From the NCBI RefSeq assembly GCF_040807025.1, contig NC_090946.1:82892641-82956640 (forward strand): DNA of 64,000 bases, given 5' to 3'. Under the pieces are notes generated by a model. That model saw only the letters and a program-made list of their open reading frames with translations, had not been told where the DNA came from and did not search any database. Below, in pieces: positions 44,701 through 59,700 of the stretch. Made by a program: the position numbers and the translations under genes. The first letter of the stretch is position 1, and the number at the start of each line of letters is the position of its first letter. Origin of the DNA: Struthio camelus. Its lineage: Eukaryota > Chordata > Aves > Struthioniformes > Struthionidae.

Positions 44701-47700
44701 TAAGATGCAATTCTCAGATCATCAACAGCAAGGAACTTCTCCTTGCTAGTAAGAAATGTCTTAGGTGTCTTAGCCCTCAGACAGGCTAATGCTACTAGGC
44801 AGCATTTCTGGAAGGACCAGCAAATTTAGAAAGGTGCTGTGAACAAAAAAAAAACCTTACTCAAGGTTTTCACTAGTGAGCCTGGATTTCTCATTTCTCT
44901 TTATACTACCATTTTTGCTGTTCCCATGATGACACATTATGAATTTCTCACTTACATATGCTGAACTTATTATTTTTCCATGAATACTTATTAATATATC
45001 TGTTATATCATATGATATCATTTATGTCTGTTCATAAATGCACTGACAGGCCTTTTAAAGTAAATTTTTAAAACAGCGGGCTTTTAAATAAATGTCGTAT
45101 TTGACTTATCCTACATTTCTAGGAATAAAGTAATCTGCTGTACTAAAATCAGCAGTAAATTTACAGGTCATGTTTAAAAGGAACCTTCTCTTTAGAAAAT
45201 ATCCTTGAAAAAGGCAGCAGTAGATTTTGACATGGCTCCCAACTCACCATCCACGAGAACTGCCTAGATTGAAAAGTTTTGTTGTCCTTCTCAATCTCTC
45301 TTTTAAATTAAGACTGCAAAACGAAAGCATAGAATCTCCAAAAGGAGCAATAAGGGCAAATGAAGCTCCGACAGCAACGGTTTGAAATCCTCCTTCAAAG
45401 TTCTACTTCACTGATCAAAGAAAATGAGGCTGTTAGAACTGCAGAGAAGGTACAATTTATTTCTGTCAGGTGACTCAGATATATCCCTAGACTCCTTAAT
45501 CCCTGATATTACACAAGGTATTTTAAAAGAATAGCGGGTGACAAAACCGACTCCTCTAATAAGAGGTTAACTTCTTCCTACACACGAATCACTCTCCAAG
45601 GGTCTTACCAGATATAAACAGGAAAAAATAAGAACCTCATAATCACAACCCCAAACCCTCCTCACTGCCTCAAGAGCACGTTATTAGAGCAGTCCTACTT
45701 GAGCTTGCTCTAGCCATGCTGATGTTCACTACACAAACCCCAATAACATTAACAACTTTCAGTAGCACATAACAACCTTCCATCCTTCCCTACTTCTTCC
45801 TAAGCTAGACCTTTCATCCCCTCTCACATGGATCCATGCAAAGAGCAGGCTCCTCTCCCATGGGCACAAACCCTGGTCTTCATTTAAAGAAATGAGAAGT
45901 CATGTTCTCTGTGACAGTTGCCCTCCGTGTAATCGAGCTGTTATGAAAGCTCACAGAGCTGTTCTCAGCAGTGACTCTGTGACAGCAACTGATAAACCTG
46001 TGACCCCAGCAACCGATGGAGCATCTTTTCTCAAAAAGATTGTGAAGAAATTAAGCAGTCAGAGCTTCCAGAGATGATACACCTGGAGCTGCTGTTGAAC
46101 GTCTTTACACTCAGACTTCTTATGAGAGCCAGAAAAGTCAATTATGGAAAGCAAGGTTTGGAAGAAAGCCTGCAAAGTCAGTCTATCCCATTCCACAAGG
46201 CATAAGACTATCCCTAAAATTACTCCTGGCAGTTTTGTACAAATCTATTCCTGAAAACATCCCATGGCTGAGATTCGAAGTTATCTTCCATGTATTTGAA
46301 GACTGATAACATCCTCCCATAGTTTTAGATCCTCTCTGAGAGGCTTCAGTAGACAGAACATACTAGCCAGGATCAACAGAATTTGCTCACTCTCACACAT
46401 TTTATAAAATAATAAAAACAAAAAACAGTGTTTAGATTTTAATACTAACTTCACATACAGAAGGCACACAAAAGATCACATGCAGAATAAATAAGAAAGA
46501 ATCTGTGGACGTGCTGTTTCGGGGTCGGGGCACAGCTGGTTACAAATCCTGTTTACGGTAACATCATCTGTGTCTCAGTGACAAAACATGCACTTTCTAT
46601 AACATCTACCCAGCAGAATAGTAAAGCAGGGAGAGAAAGTTAAATTACTAGAGATTCAGTTCTCAAGAGCCGAGAAACTTCTACTTCATTTGTCACTAAA
46701 GATGTTACTCAGTTACTACATACCTATTGCCCATGCTTAGGTTATCTGGTGTTTATAAATGAACATATCCAAAAGAACAGCAGTTAAGATTTTTAAACAA
46801 GAGCGTGACAAAGAGTTCCCCAGACTATAAATGCTGACTTACACAAAGTCTTAATACCAAAATAGTGAAGAAAGCAATTATTAAAAAAGGGTTAAAGGAT
46901 GGTTTTGATATTTGTAGTTTCCAAATGACTATCTTCTCTTAAGCTCAGTCAAAACGAAGAATCAAGATATGAAACACTTCATATAAAATAGAAGAAGAGC
47001 AACAACAAACAGCAATCAGTAATACCTGAACAAATTAACTTCATAAACGTCATCTGAGGAGATTACATGCTTTGCTGACAAGGTAACGGTGCTGATAATG
47101 ATATGCTTAGATTTCTGTAAGTAATAGGACTGTTACATAATGTTTTGATTAAAAACACAACATATATTAAATGGATTAAAGATTGGTTAGCTGCCAAACC
47201 ACTAAATCTTACTGAAGCAGAAGCAGGTGATGCTCTTCTCCAGCCAATATATTTCTAACAAGCCCAGCACAGATCATTCTTGGCCCTACGTTGTTTCACA
47301 TTTTATCAGTGACCCAAAATAAAACAAACTCACCACTGATCAGAGCTGCGAAAAAAGATGAGGGAGGTAAGTAGTTGAGGGATAATTCAAATGATGCCTA
47401 GACTGGGAGTAAACTAGATAAAAGAAAAAAATCTATGTTTTAATATGGCCAAATAAGTACAAATATGGTACAAAAAAGTTGTACATTTAGGAACAGCAAC
47501 AAATAACAGAACCATATCATGACATCCAAGAGACCCAAAGAAACTCAGGAATGAAGTTCCTGAACTGCTAACGGGGGTATGTAATCTCTGGCTTACTACA
47601 AACGACATAATTCAGGAACTAGAGCATGGCAAATAGGATGCCTTTTTTTTTTTTTTTAATAGTTCTGGGGAGATTTGGAAAGCTATAGGCTGCTAACCTG

Positions 47701-50700
47701 ATAAATTCATAGCAGCTATAATAAATAATACAATCAGTGGATGAGTCTTCTTCAGAAGAGTCAATACAGCTTTTGAAAATAAAAATAATACCTTACAAAT
47801 CCATTAGATTTCTGTAAAGGGGCCAAAAAGCAAAAACATGAGGATGCTCTGAGGCATACAGTCTTCTTGGCTTTCTGATAGGCTTTCAAAGTCTCAGCCA
47901 AAATCTTTAAAGGAACTTAAGCAGAGGTGCCAAAACAGGAAAATTTCATGCATGGATAAGTAATTGAGTACAGACAGAAAAGAGGAGCAGGGAGATGTTG
48001 CAGTGAGGAACTTCATGTATCCACTACCTATGCCCATGGTTATCCTGCAGCTTGAACAGTATACGTAGGTCTAGCCTCCTTTTCTCAAAAATTATTTACT
48101 AGAACTGGGAAAAGTTCTGTGAAAAGCAGCAGGAATAAGCAAAGTCTGGAACGGCTACGTATATAAGAAACAATCAAGCAAACTAGGATTCCTTGAGCCC
48201 ACAAAAGATACAACAGTGATTTGCAAAACCACATGTGGCCTGTGAACAGCAGGTAGGAAGGAGCTGTTTACCACCTTTCAGTACAAGAGCGGGATTAAAA
48301 GGACAAGTGCCCAAGTCCATGGAAGAGAAATCCAGTCAGTCACTACATACCCTCTTCAAAATCACATCCACCTCAGGAACTTCTTGAGGCAGAAAGAGAG
48401 GGTGGGAGAGTGTTATGTGGAAGTATGACACATGTCCCCATATGGGTCACCTTATGTTAGGAACAAAGAAAATTTGCTTTACATTCAAGATGAATGAAGA
48501 GAGAAACCATACCTCCAGCACAGTACATAAACTTACAGTATATTGTCATGACCAAAAAAGCAAACGTAATCATTACATTTTATTATTAGCAAGCAAATAT
48601 CAAGTTAAAGCAAGGATATGAGTACCTATCTAATTGGCGTAGGTACAACACTTCATAGGTTCACCTACTACCGTTCACTTTCGAGTAAGACTACCAAACA
48701 CTTGAAGTGGGTTTCTAGGCAGCTAAAAGCTTTATACATTTCTAGAAATACATCTTAATGCTAGAGACTCAAGGAGTTCAATCTATATAGTTTGACAAGG
48801 AAAGGTAAGGGGTGACCTAACTTTAATTATAAATATACTAAGTACATGCATAAGAACAGAAATTTATAGAAGGGTCTTCGGATTTAGCAGATAAAGAAAT
48901 AAAAAATGGCCTAAAGTAGCTCACTAATATTTCAAGCAGGAGCTGATTCAGGAAAATCCTGCAGACTATCAAGTCTGTTTCATGCAGCACTTACCAGATT
49001 AAGTTAGCACACCAGTCCTTTCTGTGTTGATTAAAAACTGTAACAATGCATAGTGCTTAATCTAATGAATAATCTATGAGGTCAGGGTCATTTCAATATA
49101 AACTGCTAGTATGGCATGCATCTTCAGGAGTGAGATCCCTCCTCATCTATTCTTGACCGGCTTAATAGTACCCAAAGTACATAAAAATCAGTTTTTGTTG
49201 TTAAACTTGTATTTACAAGATTTCTGTCTTCTTTTGGAAGCCCAAATTATGTTCAAGCACAATTATTTCAACAAACAAACAAAAAACATCAACAAGTCAT
49301 ATCTGAAGATCAGTATTAGTCACATCTAGCTATACTTACATATATGAACACGTATTTTCTAAAATTACCAAGGGAGTCAGTGCATATTAGCACAGGACTT
49401 ATGAGGGAGGAAAAAAAAGGAAAGAAAAGGTCTAGCAGAACTGCTAGAAGACAACAGCCCAGAAGACAAATTTAGCATCTAGGGCAAATGTTAGTAACCT
49501 AATTTCAGGCTTACATGGGGTTATATAACTGTTCTAATTTGCTTTATTCAACTTAGTCATACAAAATACTCTCTCCTATTGAAAATATTTTCTCCCAGAA
49601 CATGTAGTTACTGTTGATGGTGTGCAAGGACAGAGCTGTAATTATCACATTTTAGCCGGAATGTGTACAACTTGCAGAATCTTAAACTATCTGATCAGCT
49701 CTTAAGTTCCAGTGTGTATCAGCTACTCAGCAAATAGGTCATGCAGGAGTGGCACACAGGCCTCCCTCATATTATTGTCCTAAATCGATGGCCTTGCTTA
49801 GAATTATAGATTTGGTTTAAAAAGCAATAGGCTTCTTAACATCTACAATATCAAAAGTAAACTTATATGTAATAAATTAAGTTTTTTAATATGTCAGAAC
49901 TCAAATTAACATCCTCTCCCTCTTCATAAACTGCTTTGGATATACGTTTTCTAACTAGATTCAGTTGCCCGTTAAAACCTTGGTGGTTTTGCTATTTAAA
50001 ATAAAAAGGTAAGTCCGTAAATATACATTCTATATGTTTCAACAATTTTAACTTTCATAATTCAAAGTTTGAGTTAAACTAAGGTAAAACAGCAGAACAG
50101 CTAGCATGCAAGTCTGGTCTGACTCAAAACAGAAAAATTATTTTCAGAACTGTTTTCTGGTTAGATCTAGGGAGGAAAGGCTGTGGGATTTAGTTTTAAT
50201 ACTGAGCATTGAACTCTGGAGTAAATGCTGCTAACGTAGTTAAGTGGGTATTTCCCCGTTAACTTATCTTTTAACATGCATATTAATAATAACACACTTA
50301 CAACACAATCACAACACTAAGGCTGATGGTTTTTTACAGAGAATTTTGTACAAGTAGAGCAGTCATCAAATCAGCATATTCCAGCCTATCTGAATGACAA
50401 GGAGTTACACGTTCATCCTCTTAGGTTATCAGTTGATCCGCTAATACTCAAGGGCAAAGCCTCGGGTCTGCCCCGCAGGCGACCCGCAGTACACGAAGGA
50501 CGTCCTTTCCTGCGGTCTGAGAAACAAAGCCCTGTGCCTTAGACGCTCTCCCCAAGACTAGTCTTTCCCCACTCCTCAAAAACGCTTCTTTTTGTAGGTT
50601 TATAAATATTTTTTAGGCTAGAATTATTGCTTTGACTATAACAGATATTTTAATACACACTCAACGAGGAATCTAAATTATACTTCAAGCACACAAATGC

Positions 50701-53700
50701 AATTGCAATGGAAGACTGCTGCAGGACTCGGAAATCAAATCGTGCTCCATCCTCCTCCAGCACCTTTCATTCCTACGAAGAGAGACTTGGACCTTTCAGG
50801 AATTAGGCTTACCTCTTTGAGCAACTGGCCTGTACAGAATAAAATGCTCCTTTGAAACCACTTAACAGAAAAGCCTTCACTATTTATTACTGCCTAGTAA
50901 TACGATTGAAGCAAAAAACCGAAAAGGAAGACATACCCACAATTGTCAGACAACGGTTGCTTTAACCCAGTGTCTTGTATCTGACGAGTAAGAGAGAAAG
51001 CGTGTAAAAATAAAGAAACTACAAAGTAATCCTCCCCAAAACACACCCCTCTACCCACGCCGGCTATTCAATGTGCCGCGTACACAGGCGAGAAGGCACA
51101 TCTACCCCAATGACCTTAACTGCAGTGGATGAACTTCTCATCCATGAATTTACCCCATCTTTTTAACTCTCATTTTCAGCCTGAACAATGTCTATGGCAG
51201 CAGGTTTGAGCGTAATCGTTTTAGGTGCTATCTGCTTTAAATCAGAGGATCAATACTTTTACTAGATGCCCCTTGGTGCTCGAGTTGCATGAAATCACAC
51301 ACGGTTCCTGGTCGCACTCGCCACGTTCTCTGCAATTTTACACACTTCTGCCACATGCTCTCTTCAGTCTTCCCTCACCTCCAGGGGTGGAAATATTGTT
51401 CATTTTGACTCTTCTCATCTGGAAGTTGTTCCAGTCCTAGGATGACCCTGACCAACCTCTCCATACTATTTCTAATTCCCTGATATCTCACTTAAAGCGG
51501 AATGAATAAAACTGCACACTGCATACAAGACATGCACACAGGACACCTTTATCACAACAATTTTTTTGTTTTACTCCTATTCCTTTCCCACTTATTTCTA
51601 ACATTCTAATCACTTTTTCGACTAATAGTGGTTACTGAACTGATGTTTACACAGAAATATCCAGCATCACTTTCCCTGGCTAAGGTAGCTCTCTCCCCCA
51701 AATGACTTTGAACTTATTGGCATAGAATTTACTTCATCAAATTTTTAGAACCGGTAAAAGATCCTTCTGTAATTCATTCTGACCATTTCTTTTTCTTACC
51801 AAAAATAATTATAATTATACCAAAAATAATATAATTATTGCCATTAAAATTAAATCTTTTCCAGGTCATTTACAAAAACGTTAAACAATTTTGATGCTTG
51901 TGGGATTTCACCGCTAACCTCTCTGCCAGGTGAACACTGGCCACTATTCATAGCTTTTATTCTGTTCATTAACCAGTCACTAATCAACCCCCTCATTCCG
52001 TGCTCGCTTAGTTTCCACAAGAGACCCTGGGGGAAGGAACAATGCCAAAAACTTGCTGGAAGTTCAAGTTATACGTACCAGATGACCCTTACACGTAGCC
52101 TTAGTTGCTTTATCAAAGAAACCTAATGGACATAGAAAACACAATTGCCTTCTATAAAAACTGTGATATTTCTCTTCCTAACAGTATCACATTATTGATA
52201 TATTTACTAATTATATGATTGCTTTGGTTTCAAGCAACTCGCCTGCCCAGAATGAATGGTAAACGTCCCCTTCTGCAGCTACCCAACACCCTTCCTCACC
52301 CGTTGATCTCATCAACGTGTACAAGTATCTGAAGGGGGAGTGTCAAGAGGATGAGGCCAGCCTCTTCTCCGTGGTGCCCAGCGACAGGACAAGAGGCAAC
52401 GGGCAGAAACTTAACCACAGGAAGTTCCATCTGAACCTGAAGAAAAAACTTCTTCACTGTGAGGGTGACAGAGCACTGGACCAGGTTGCCCAGAGAGGTA
52501 GTGGAGTCTCCTTCCCTGGAGATATTTAAAACCTGTCTGGATGTGACCCTGGGCAATATGCTCTAGAGGGCCCTGCTTGAGCAGGGAGGTTGGACTAGAT
52601 GATCTCCAGAGGTCCCTTCCAACCTCAACCATTCTGTGAGTCCTCAAAACTGACCTCAGTCAGTACCTGACACTTCCTATTCCTGTGACACCCATAGCTG
52701 GTTATATACCACTATTAATAGCTTAACAAAATCATATAAAAGTTCCTGTGGAATTCTTGAAGAGATACCATCTGCTCCTGGCAATTGGCTACTATTTGCT
52801 TATCTTTTTGTACCTATTTTATTGACTAAATTGAATATACTATTGAATATACTATACTATGGAATACACTATATTATTGAATATACTAATTTCATAGACT
52901 ATCTGACTATAAAACAAATACAGCTATAAAAAAAACCTTAAAAGATTCTTAAAAAGGAAGATTTATTAGCAAAATATGATGCACCCTAGCAATTATGGGA
53001 AGAGGTATAACTAAAGAGGCAACAGAGGCAGGGTGGATGTTCAAGAACATCTGAAATACTAGAATAATGAATTCATCTTTGGTTTAGTAACTGCTTATTT
53101 TATAAAACCTTCTGAGCTAGTGACAGCTAGTTAGTGTTACAGGGGTCCAACCTGGAACCACAGATTGTTCTGTTTTTTAACATCATAGATATGTTAAAGC
53201 TATCATTTATTATTTGATTTCCTTTGCCTGGGATGTCCCTGTGCTAAGTACTGCAGAAATAAACAGCAGGACCCTATTCCCCCCCCAAAAAAAAAATATT
53301 ACAGGGCGATATAGAGCAATGATTGGGATACTAATACATAATTTCCATCAAAACACAGATAGCAAAAGCATACCTGAAGCCCAGTGGCCATCATCATTTT
53401 CTAATCTTATTGCATTTCTATATCAGTATTAAAAATACAAACAGCAACAGGCACACCCAAGAAAATACCCAAATTGTTGCATCTAAAAGTAGTTTTGCAA
53501 TTACAATAGCATTTCAGTGTTCTAGACAAATGGCATAATATTGCACTAAGCGTTATTTCCAGTAAGTTATTGTAGTACACAGAAACATAATGTTAAAATA
53601 TTATCCCCAACATTATGCTCTACTACTGGCAGTGGGGAGGGAAATGAAGAACGGATACACTAGTAATGAAAATCCAGAAGTGGCAGGAAGCTGTACATGA

Positions 53701-56700
53701 CGGTGGTATGGGTAACATAACACAGACACACATGAAGTTTCTCATGTCTTTAGGTTTAAGTTGGCCACCCTAGAATACCTGCTTGATATTTTTATTTGGT
53801 TTCCATAAAATGTAACGTTAAGGCATTTTTTCCAGAAAATCAAGACCACTTAACTTAGGTGGAAAGTAGTATGTCTATCTGGCTTGCCTGAAGCTGAGGC
53901 ACAGGAGCTCAGGGGTCTTCTGGCAGCACCGCACAGGAAACTCGAGTGCCTCCTAGACACAGGCGGACCCGTCCCAGCACCACGCAGTCTGCTCGAGCCC
54001 CCTGTTCCTTTCACCCCGACACCCCAAGCTCCGATATCTAATCACTCTTATTTCTCCTTTCTCACTGGGAGCACAAAACCCCACAGGATTATTAAAAGAA
54101 GAAAGCACCTGCAATTAAGGGTCTGAACGATCTAAACACAGTCTTAATTAGAGGTCAGATTTGAATCATTTGGCAACAAGATCAAAAAAAATCAATACAG
54201 CACCAAGAAACTATTTTAATTGGAGGCCTGAGATTTCTGGTCTTGCAGGTTCTCCCTCCCACAGCCTTGCCGTTGGAGAATAAAGCAAACAGCCTTCCGC
54301 CTTCACGCCAGGAAGCGTGTTCCCATTTTTTTTTTCCTGGAATAAAGAACAAGCTGGGCTGCCTCTGCATAACATCTTATTTGGAGAACCCCAAGACAGT
54401 GGATTTGTTTTGATTATCTGTCTGCTGTTTTGATTATCTGATCCAGCCCCGGACAACAGTCTCCCATAGTTCAAACCAGCAGTTTCACTAATGCATTAGC
54501 CCATCTGTCATGAATACCGTAACTAAATGTCATTTGCTTTCTTAAATAATTTGCTACTGGCTGGGAAAGAAGTCTTGCCATATTTAAGATCAGATTTTTT
54601 TAATCAGAGACATACTATTGCCAATGAGGGTCTAAAAAGTTATCCTTTTCAGTGTCCTTAATTGAAGCGCTTTTAAGTTTGCGTTCAGAAATTCTTGGGA
54701 AAAAGTCACAGTTGGCTGGAAGCACTGTATTTTCCCCAATAAATATGTCTGAGTTAAAACTCTGAAATCATGGAGAGCATCTTTGGCTTCATTAGAAATT
54801 TAGGGTACTCCGAGAGCATTTGCCCTTTGTCAGGCACTTGAGCTAATGAATTTCTTCAAGTGAAATAACGACAGGTGATAAATTTTGTTTCAGTGGAAGC
54901 TGTTTTGGGTTCACCTTCTAATCTCTGTCTCCCAAGGTGTTCAGTATCAGAGGTTACTTGAGTAAAAAGAAGAGAGAATCCTTCTTATGAGAGCCTGTAG
55001 GTTTTCTTCTGCTTTTCTAAGGAGAACATTTGCTTTGGCTGTAACTTCCAATTGTCAGCTTTGGAGGGCAAAACAGATACGCACGGTGACACCATTTGAC
55101 AACATTATGACTTTTAAAGAGTCATTAAGAACTGTCTAATTCCCAGAAAAAAAAATGCACTTTAACATTTCCTATTACTTATACTTAGAAATTGGGACAT
55201 ATATAATTTCAATAAAAATGATTAGTTTGACCTTGTTTCCAAACAGTACAGTTTAATTTTTAAAATGCTTAAAAGTCACTGAATTATTCGTCATGAGGAC
55301 AACTTGATTTGTTACCATGTTACACAAAAATCCCGGCTAGCAGTTAGTTGAAAATCCAATCCCATCTGCCCAGTTCTCGTTGCTGTAGTAATAAAGCCAC
55401 ACAGGCATTAAAGGCTTTTCTGCAGTGGATGTGCCTGTTCCAAGGTTCATATTTGGGGTCTCTCTTTCCCTTTTCCCTTCTGTTTTTTTTTTCCCTTGAA
55501 TGTACCAATTTATTCTCCAAAGTATTAAAACTATAGAAATGCAATATAAAAATAATAATTCCAAAGATTTTCACTTGGCCTTTTCAAAAATATGCAAGTC
55601 TTAATTGATTTTTTAATCTGTTACGCAAAAAAAAAAACTGTAAATGAGGTTTTTTGAAAATCATTAATTGAATGATCACAAGGAAATGAAAACAACATCT
55701 CAGGGAATTACTGAGCTCTCCTCCATAACAGAAAACACCTATGAAGAACACACAAAGACCTCCTGAGCTGGCCTGTATTAAGTCATTTACTAATTTCTGA
55801 ATGAGCCTCTTCCCAAGAAATAATTATTAGTTTCATCACAAATTTCCAGATTACTAGGTGATTCAAAGTAAAATAATGATTTGCTTTTTATATATATATA
55901 TTTTAATCCCTAAATAGGAAAAAAACAAACAAGCAAAAAAACCCTGTGGTTTGAAGCTCAGTATTTTGGTTATTTAATGAAATAGCTTTGACTTGTATTT
56001 GTCTTAAATCCCTCCACTATTAAGAATATAAATTAACATCAGACAGATTAACAGCGGTACATTTGGCTGCAGTAAGAACTTGGATGCCCAGTACCTAGAG
56101 AGCTTGGGAAAATCTGTGAATCACTGCTAATAATTGTTCCCATGCACTCATTTTCATAGGACATGGACTTTTCAAGTAGATTTTTACAGGCTTGATCTCT
56201 GCTGAAGGTGAATTTCCCAGAAGCTGGTGTAGCATGCCTTTATCCTATCCTACTGCTTTAATAATAATGTTTCCCACAATTTCAAAACACATCTAAATAC
56301 GAAGGTAAGGCAAAACTTCCAAAACTTTGAACCTGCTACAGAACGTTCACTAGTACCACTGCATGCAAGTAGTTTGGAAAACACTGGGCTTGTATTAACA
56401 GCATCCCGACCTGTGTGCTGTATGCTGAGCAAACACGAGCCTGTGGACACAGACTAGTATCACGGCACAAGTACTTTAAGCTAACCCAGGAGGCACCCCT
56501 TTCCAAGAGCGGCAGACCTGTCCCTGAACTGCCTATGACTCGAGCAAGCACAACACGTTTATGTGGTCTCGTGAAATGGAATAGGACACTGAAAAGGATC
56601 AAAATCAAATCTGACAGAAAAGCACAGTTTTAAACCATGTGATTTCCCAATCTTATGCTGAACTGAAGTGCTCATGAAAACATATTGCAAGAGAAACACA

Positions 56701-59700
56701 CTGGGTCCATGTTCTACAGCCCTGGATTTGCAAACCGAGGCATTTCTTTCAATCAGTGGAATTTCTTCCAGTGCAGTTACTCACACGCACAAAGTATCAG
56801 AATCAGGAACATAAACATGATTTGATTGGTTTGCAGAAGTTTAAAACATTGCTGACAAATCTCTAGATTTCTTTTATTTTGTTCTATAAGGCGGTGGAAA
56901 ACTGGCTGATCCGCCAGGCTTAAAGGGTTTTGAATAGCAGCATGAAGTCCAGCCAGTGACTGGTTGCTAGGAGTGCTCTCAGTGGTTTCTACTGCTTAAG
57001 GTCTTTTGTTATTGACCTGGACAACGGGACAGAGTGCACCCTCAGCAAGTTCGCAGATGATATCAGATGAGGGAAAGCAGTTAGCAGACTTGAGGGCAGG
57101 GCTGCTCTTCAGAGGGACCTCAACAGGCTGGGAGAAACCTCAGGACAGAAAAATGAGACAGCAGTGTGCCCTTGTGGCAAAGGCAGCTGATCACATCCAG
57201 GCCTCATTAGCAGGAAAGTAGCCAGCAGGCCAAGGGAAGCAATTATTCTCCTCTATTCTGCATCTGAAAGAGCACATCTGAAGTGCTTAATCCAGTTTTA
57301 GGCCCCCCCCCAATACAAGAAACATTTTGTCACACTGGAGCAAGTCCAGTGGAGGCCACCAAGACTGTCATGGGGCTGGAGCACAAGGATGCGCAAGGGA
57401 AGGCTGAGAGAACTCGCTGTTCAGCCTTAAGAAAAGAAAAATCTTACTGCCATCTTCAATCACTTAATGTGAGGCTAGAGGGAAGACACAGCCAGAATTC
57501 TTGGAGGTGCACAGTGGAGGGGCCAGAGTTAATGGGCACAAGGTGCAGCAAGGGAAATTCCAATCAGATATTAGAAGGACATTTTTTCACCAAGAGGGTA
57601 GTCAAACGCTGGAATTCTACAGAGAAGCTGTAGAATCGCCATCCTTGGAGATGCTCAAAATTTGACCTGGCAAGGCCCTGAGCAACCTGACCTATGCTGG
57701 CCATGCACTGAGAAAAGGATTGGACCAGAGACCTCCACAGGTCCAAATTAAATTGTTCAATCATAATAGTGATGACCCTCAATCATAACAGTGATGAACG
57801 GTGGTGAGTGTAAGTGGCATTCACCACAGAACAGAGATGTTTTAAATAACATTTTATGCTAAAAGGTTCTTTGATCTGGAAATACAATTTACTACACAGT
57901 TATGCTCACATTTCTCTGTATGCGTTTTCTGATTCACTGGAAGTGAAGCTGTAGGTAGACTGAATTAGGAAGACTCAGGAGAAGATCGGTAATAACAGGG
58001 AGAGGGAGAAGAAGGAAAAACCCACCTATGCTCTTGTGTTAGCAATATGGAAGATAATTTTCTTCCACTAGAGTATTCACAAACTGTAAGGCAGCAAGTT
58101 TGTTCTGGTGTAATCTGCCTGATTGCACAGATTGCCTCAACTCAGTGTCTGTTCCAAAGCCACGTCACCATAAGAAAACCTACATCACACCACAGGTGGA
58201 TTACCACCTTCTCTGGCAGCAAGGAACATGGTTAGGGAGCAATAAGGCTTCATCTTCTCCGGTGATGTGGGAGCCAAGGAGGACTGTGCCAGTGGTAAAT
58301 ATAAGTCATGGGACTTAGAGATTTTCACCCCAGACATGGACACCAGGTTCACCTCCTTTATCTTTGATGAATGCTAATGTTAACATGCCAAGACCCTGTC
58401 TTGAAAAGACTATTAATGCCTTTCAAAGAAGTTAAGGCTGACTTAAGAAAATTATTAAGAAAACATTAACAAACCTTTAATTCAAGCAATCACTCTTCTG
58501 TGCTGACAAATTGAATTAAGACATATTGCATCTTTCCTTTTTGTGAAAAATTATGGGAAAGTTTTGATGTCCTTGAACTCTGACAACTTGGTCAACGAGC
58601 ACTGCCATTTGAAAACTGGGTGTCTGTGCTGATTTCAGCTTCTGCCTTGTCAACCTTGTCAGACATGGTCGGAGTTACGCCAAGTGCTTTGTTTTTCCCT
58701 AGAAGAATTCAACAGGGCGGAGCGATGCGTCACGTTGTTACCTCTCCTATTCCGTACAGCCATGAGAAGGCGTTTTCAGCACGCCAATGACATCCAATTA
58801 TATATTTCTCTTGTAACTGATGAGAAAGTTTAGCATCTCCACCTATGACTAGTTAAGGCAGATGAGAGAGAACTGGCTGAAAATCAATTCAGACAATGAC
58901 TGAAATGTTGAACTGGGAAGCAGATGAAGAGATAACAGAGGCAGTTTCAGTCCTTCAACTGTAAGAACATCACCAACAGTATATCACAATTAGGTCGGCA
59001 TTTAGCTGCTGAACTATAAACAGGGAAAGTCGACTGTCCACCATTTGTTGTCAATTAATAGACGTATCTCTTCCTTTCTGATGCATTTCTTCAAACATTT
59101 TTCTGAGAAGGTGAAAAAACTCTGGAATACTGCAACGTGATGTACATGAGGCTATTCTGAAACCCCTGGAGGAAGGAGCTTGGGTTTACTGAGCAGATCA
59201 CTACACCGACAGAACGCAGCACCACACAACCGGCCTGCGTTACCTGGCCATCACATATCTCCGCAAAGTTTAAAGAGATGACTGTGGTTTACAAATCAAA
59301 TTCTGGCATCTATTTTGGCACAGTTTTAGGGGAAGACTAAAGACTTGTTTGGTGATTAATAAATGTGCTATCTAAATTATTTTAAAGGTGCCACATACTG
59401 GTTTAGCATCTATGACAACTTTGAAGGTATATAAGAACCTGAATAGACCACTTATATTAACACCCCTTCATAGAAGGAACTTAAGTCACAGATACTAAGA
59501 GTGCCCAATTTGCTGGTAGGGAGGGACACCCTCAGTTAGAAGAGCAATTCCAAATTTTCTAACCAATTCTTTGCCTCCTGGCTTCTTCCAGTTCTCTATG
59601 CCAAAACTCCCCCCAAAGAGGGGGAGTTGCGCTCTCTCTGGCAATATATTCCTGATCCCAGCTTGGGGATCCTGGCCCTCAAAGACGTTCAAAACGCCAT

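Noticed and set aside
53884-54126. 80-codon + strand frame in FANCM intron 13
   Set aside because: Pro/Leu-rich chance frame with no conserved domain and no splice partner.
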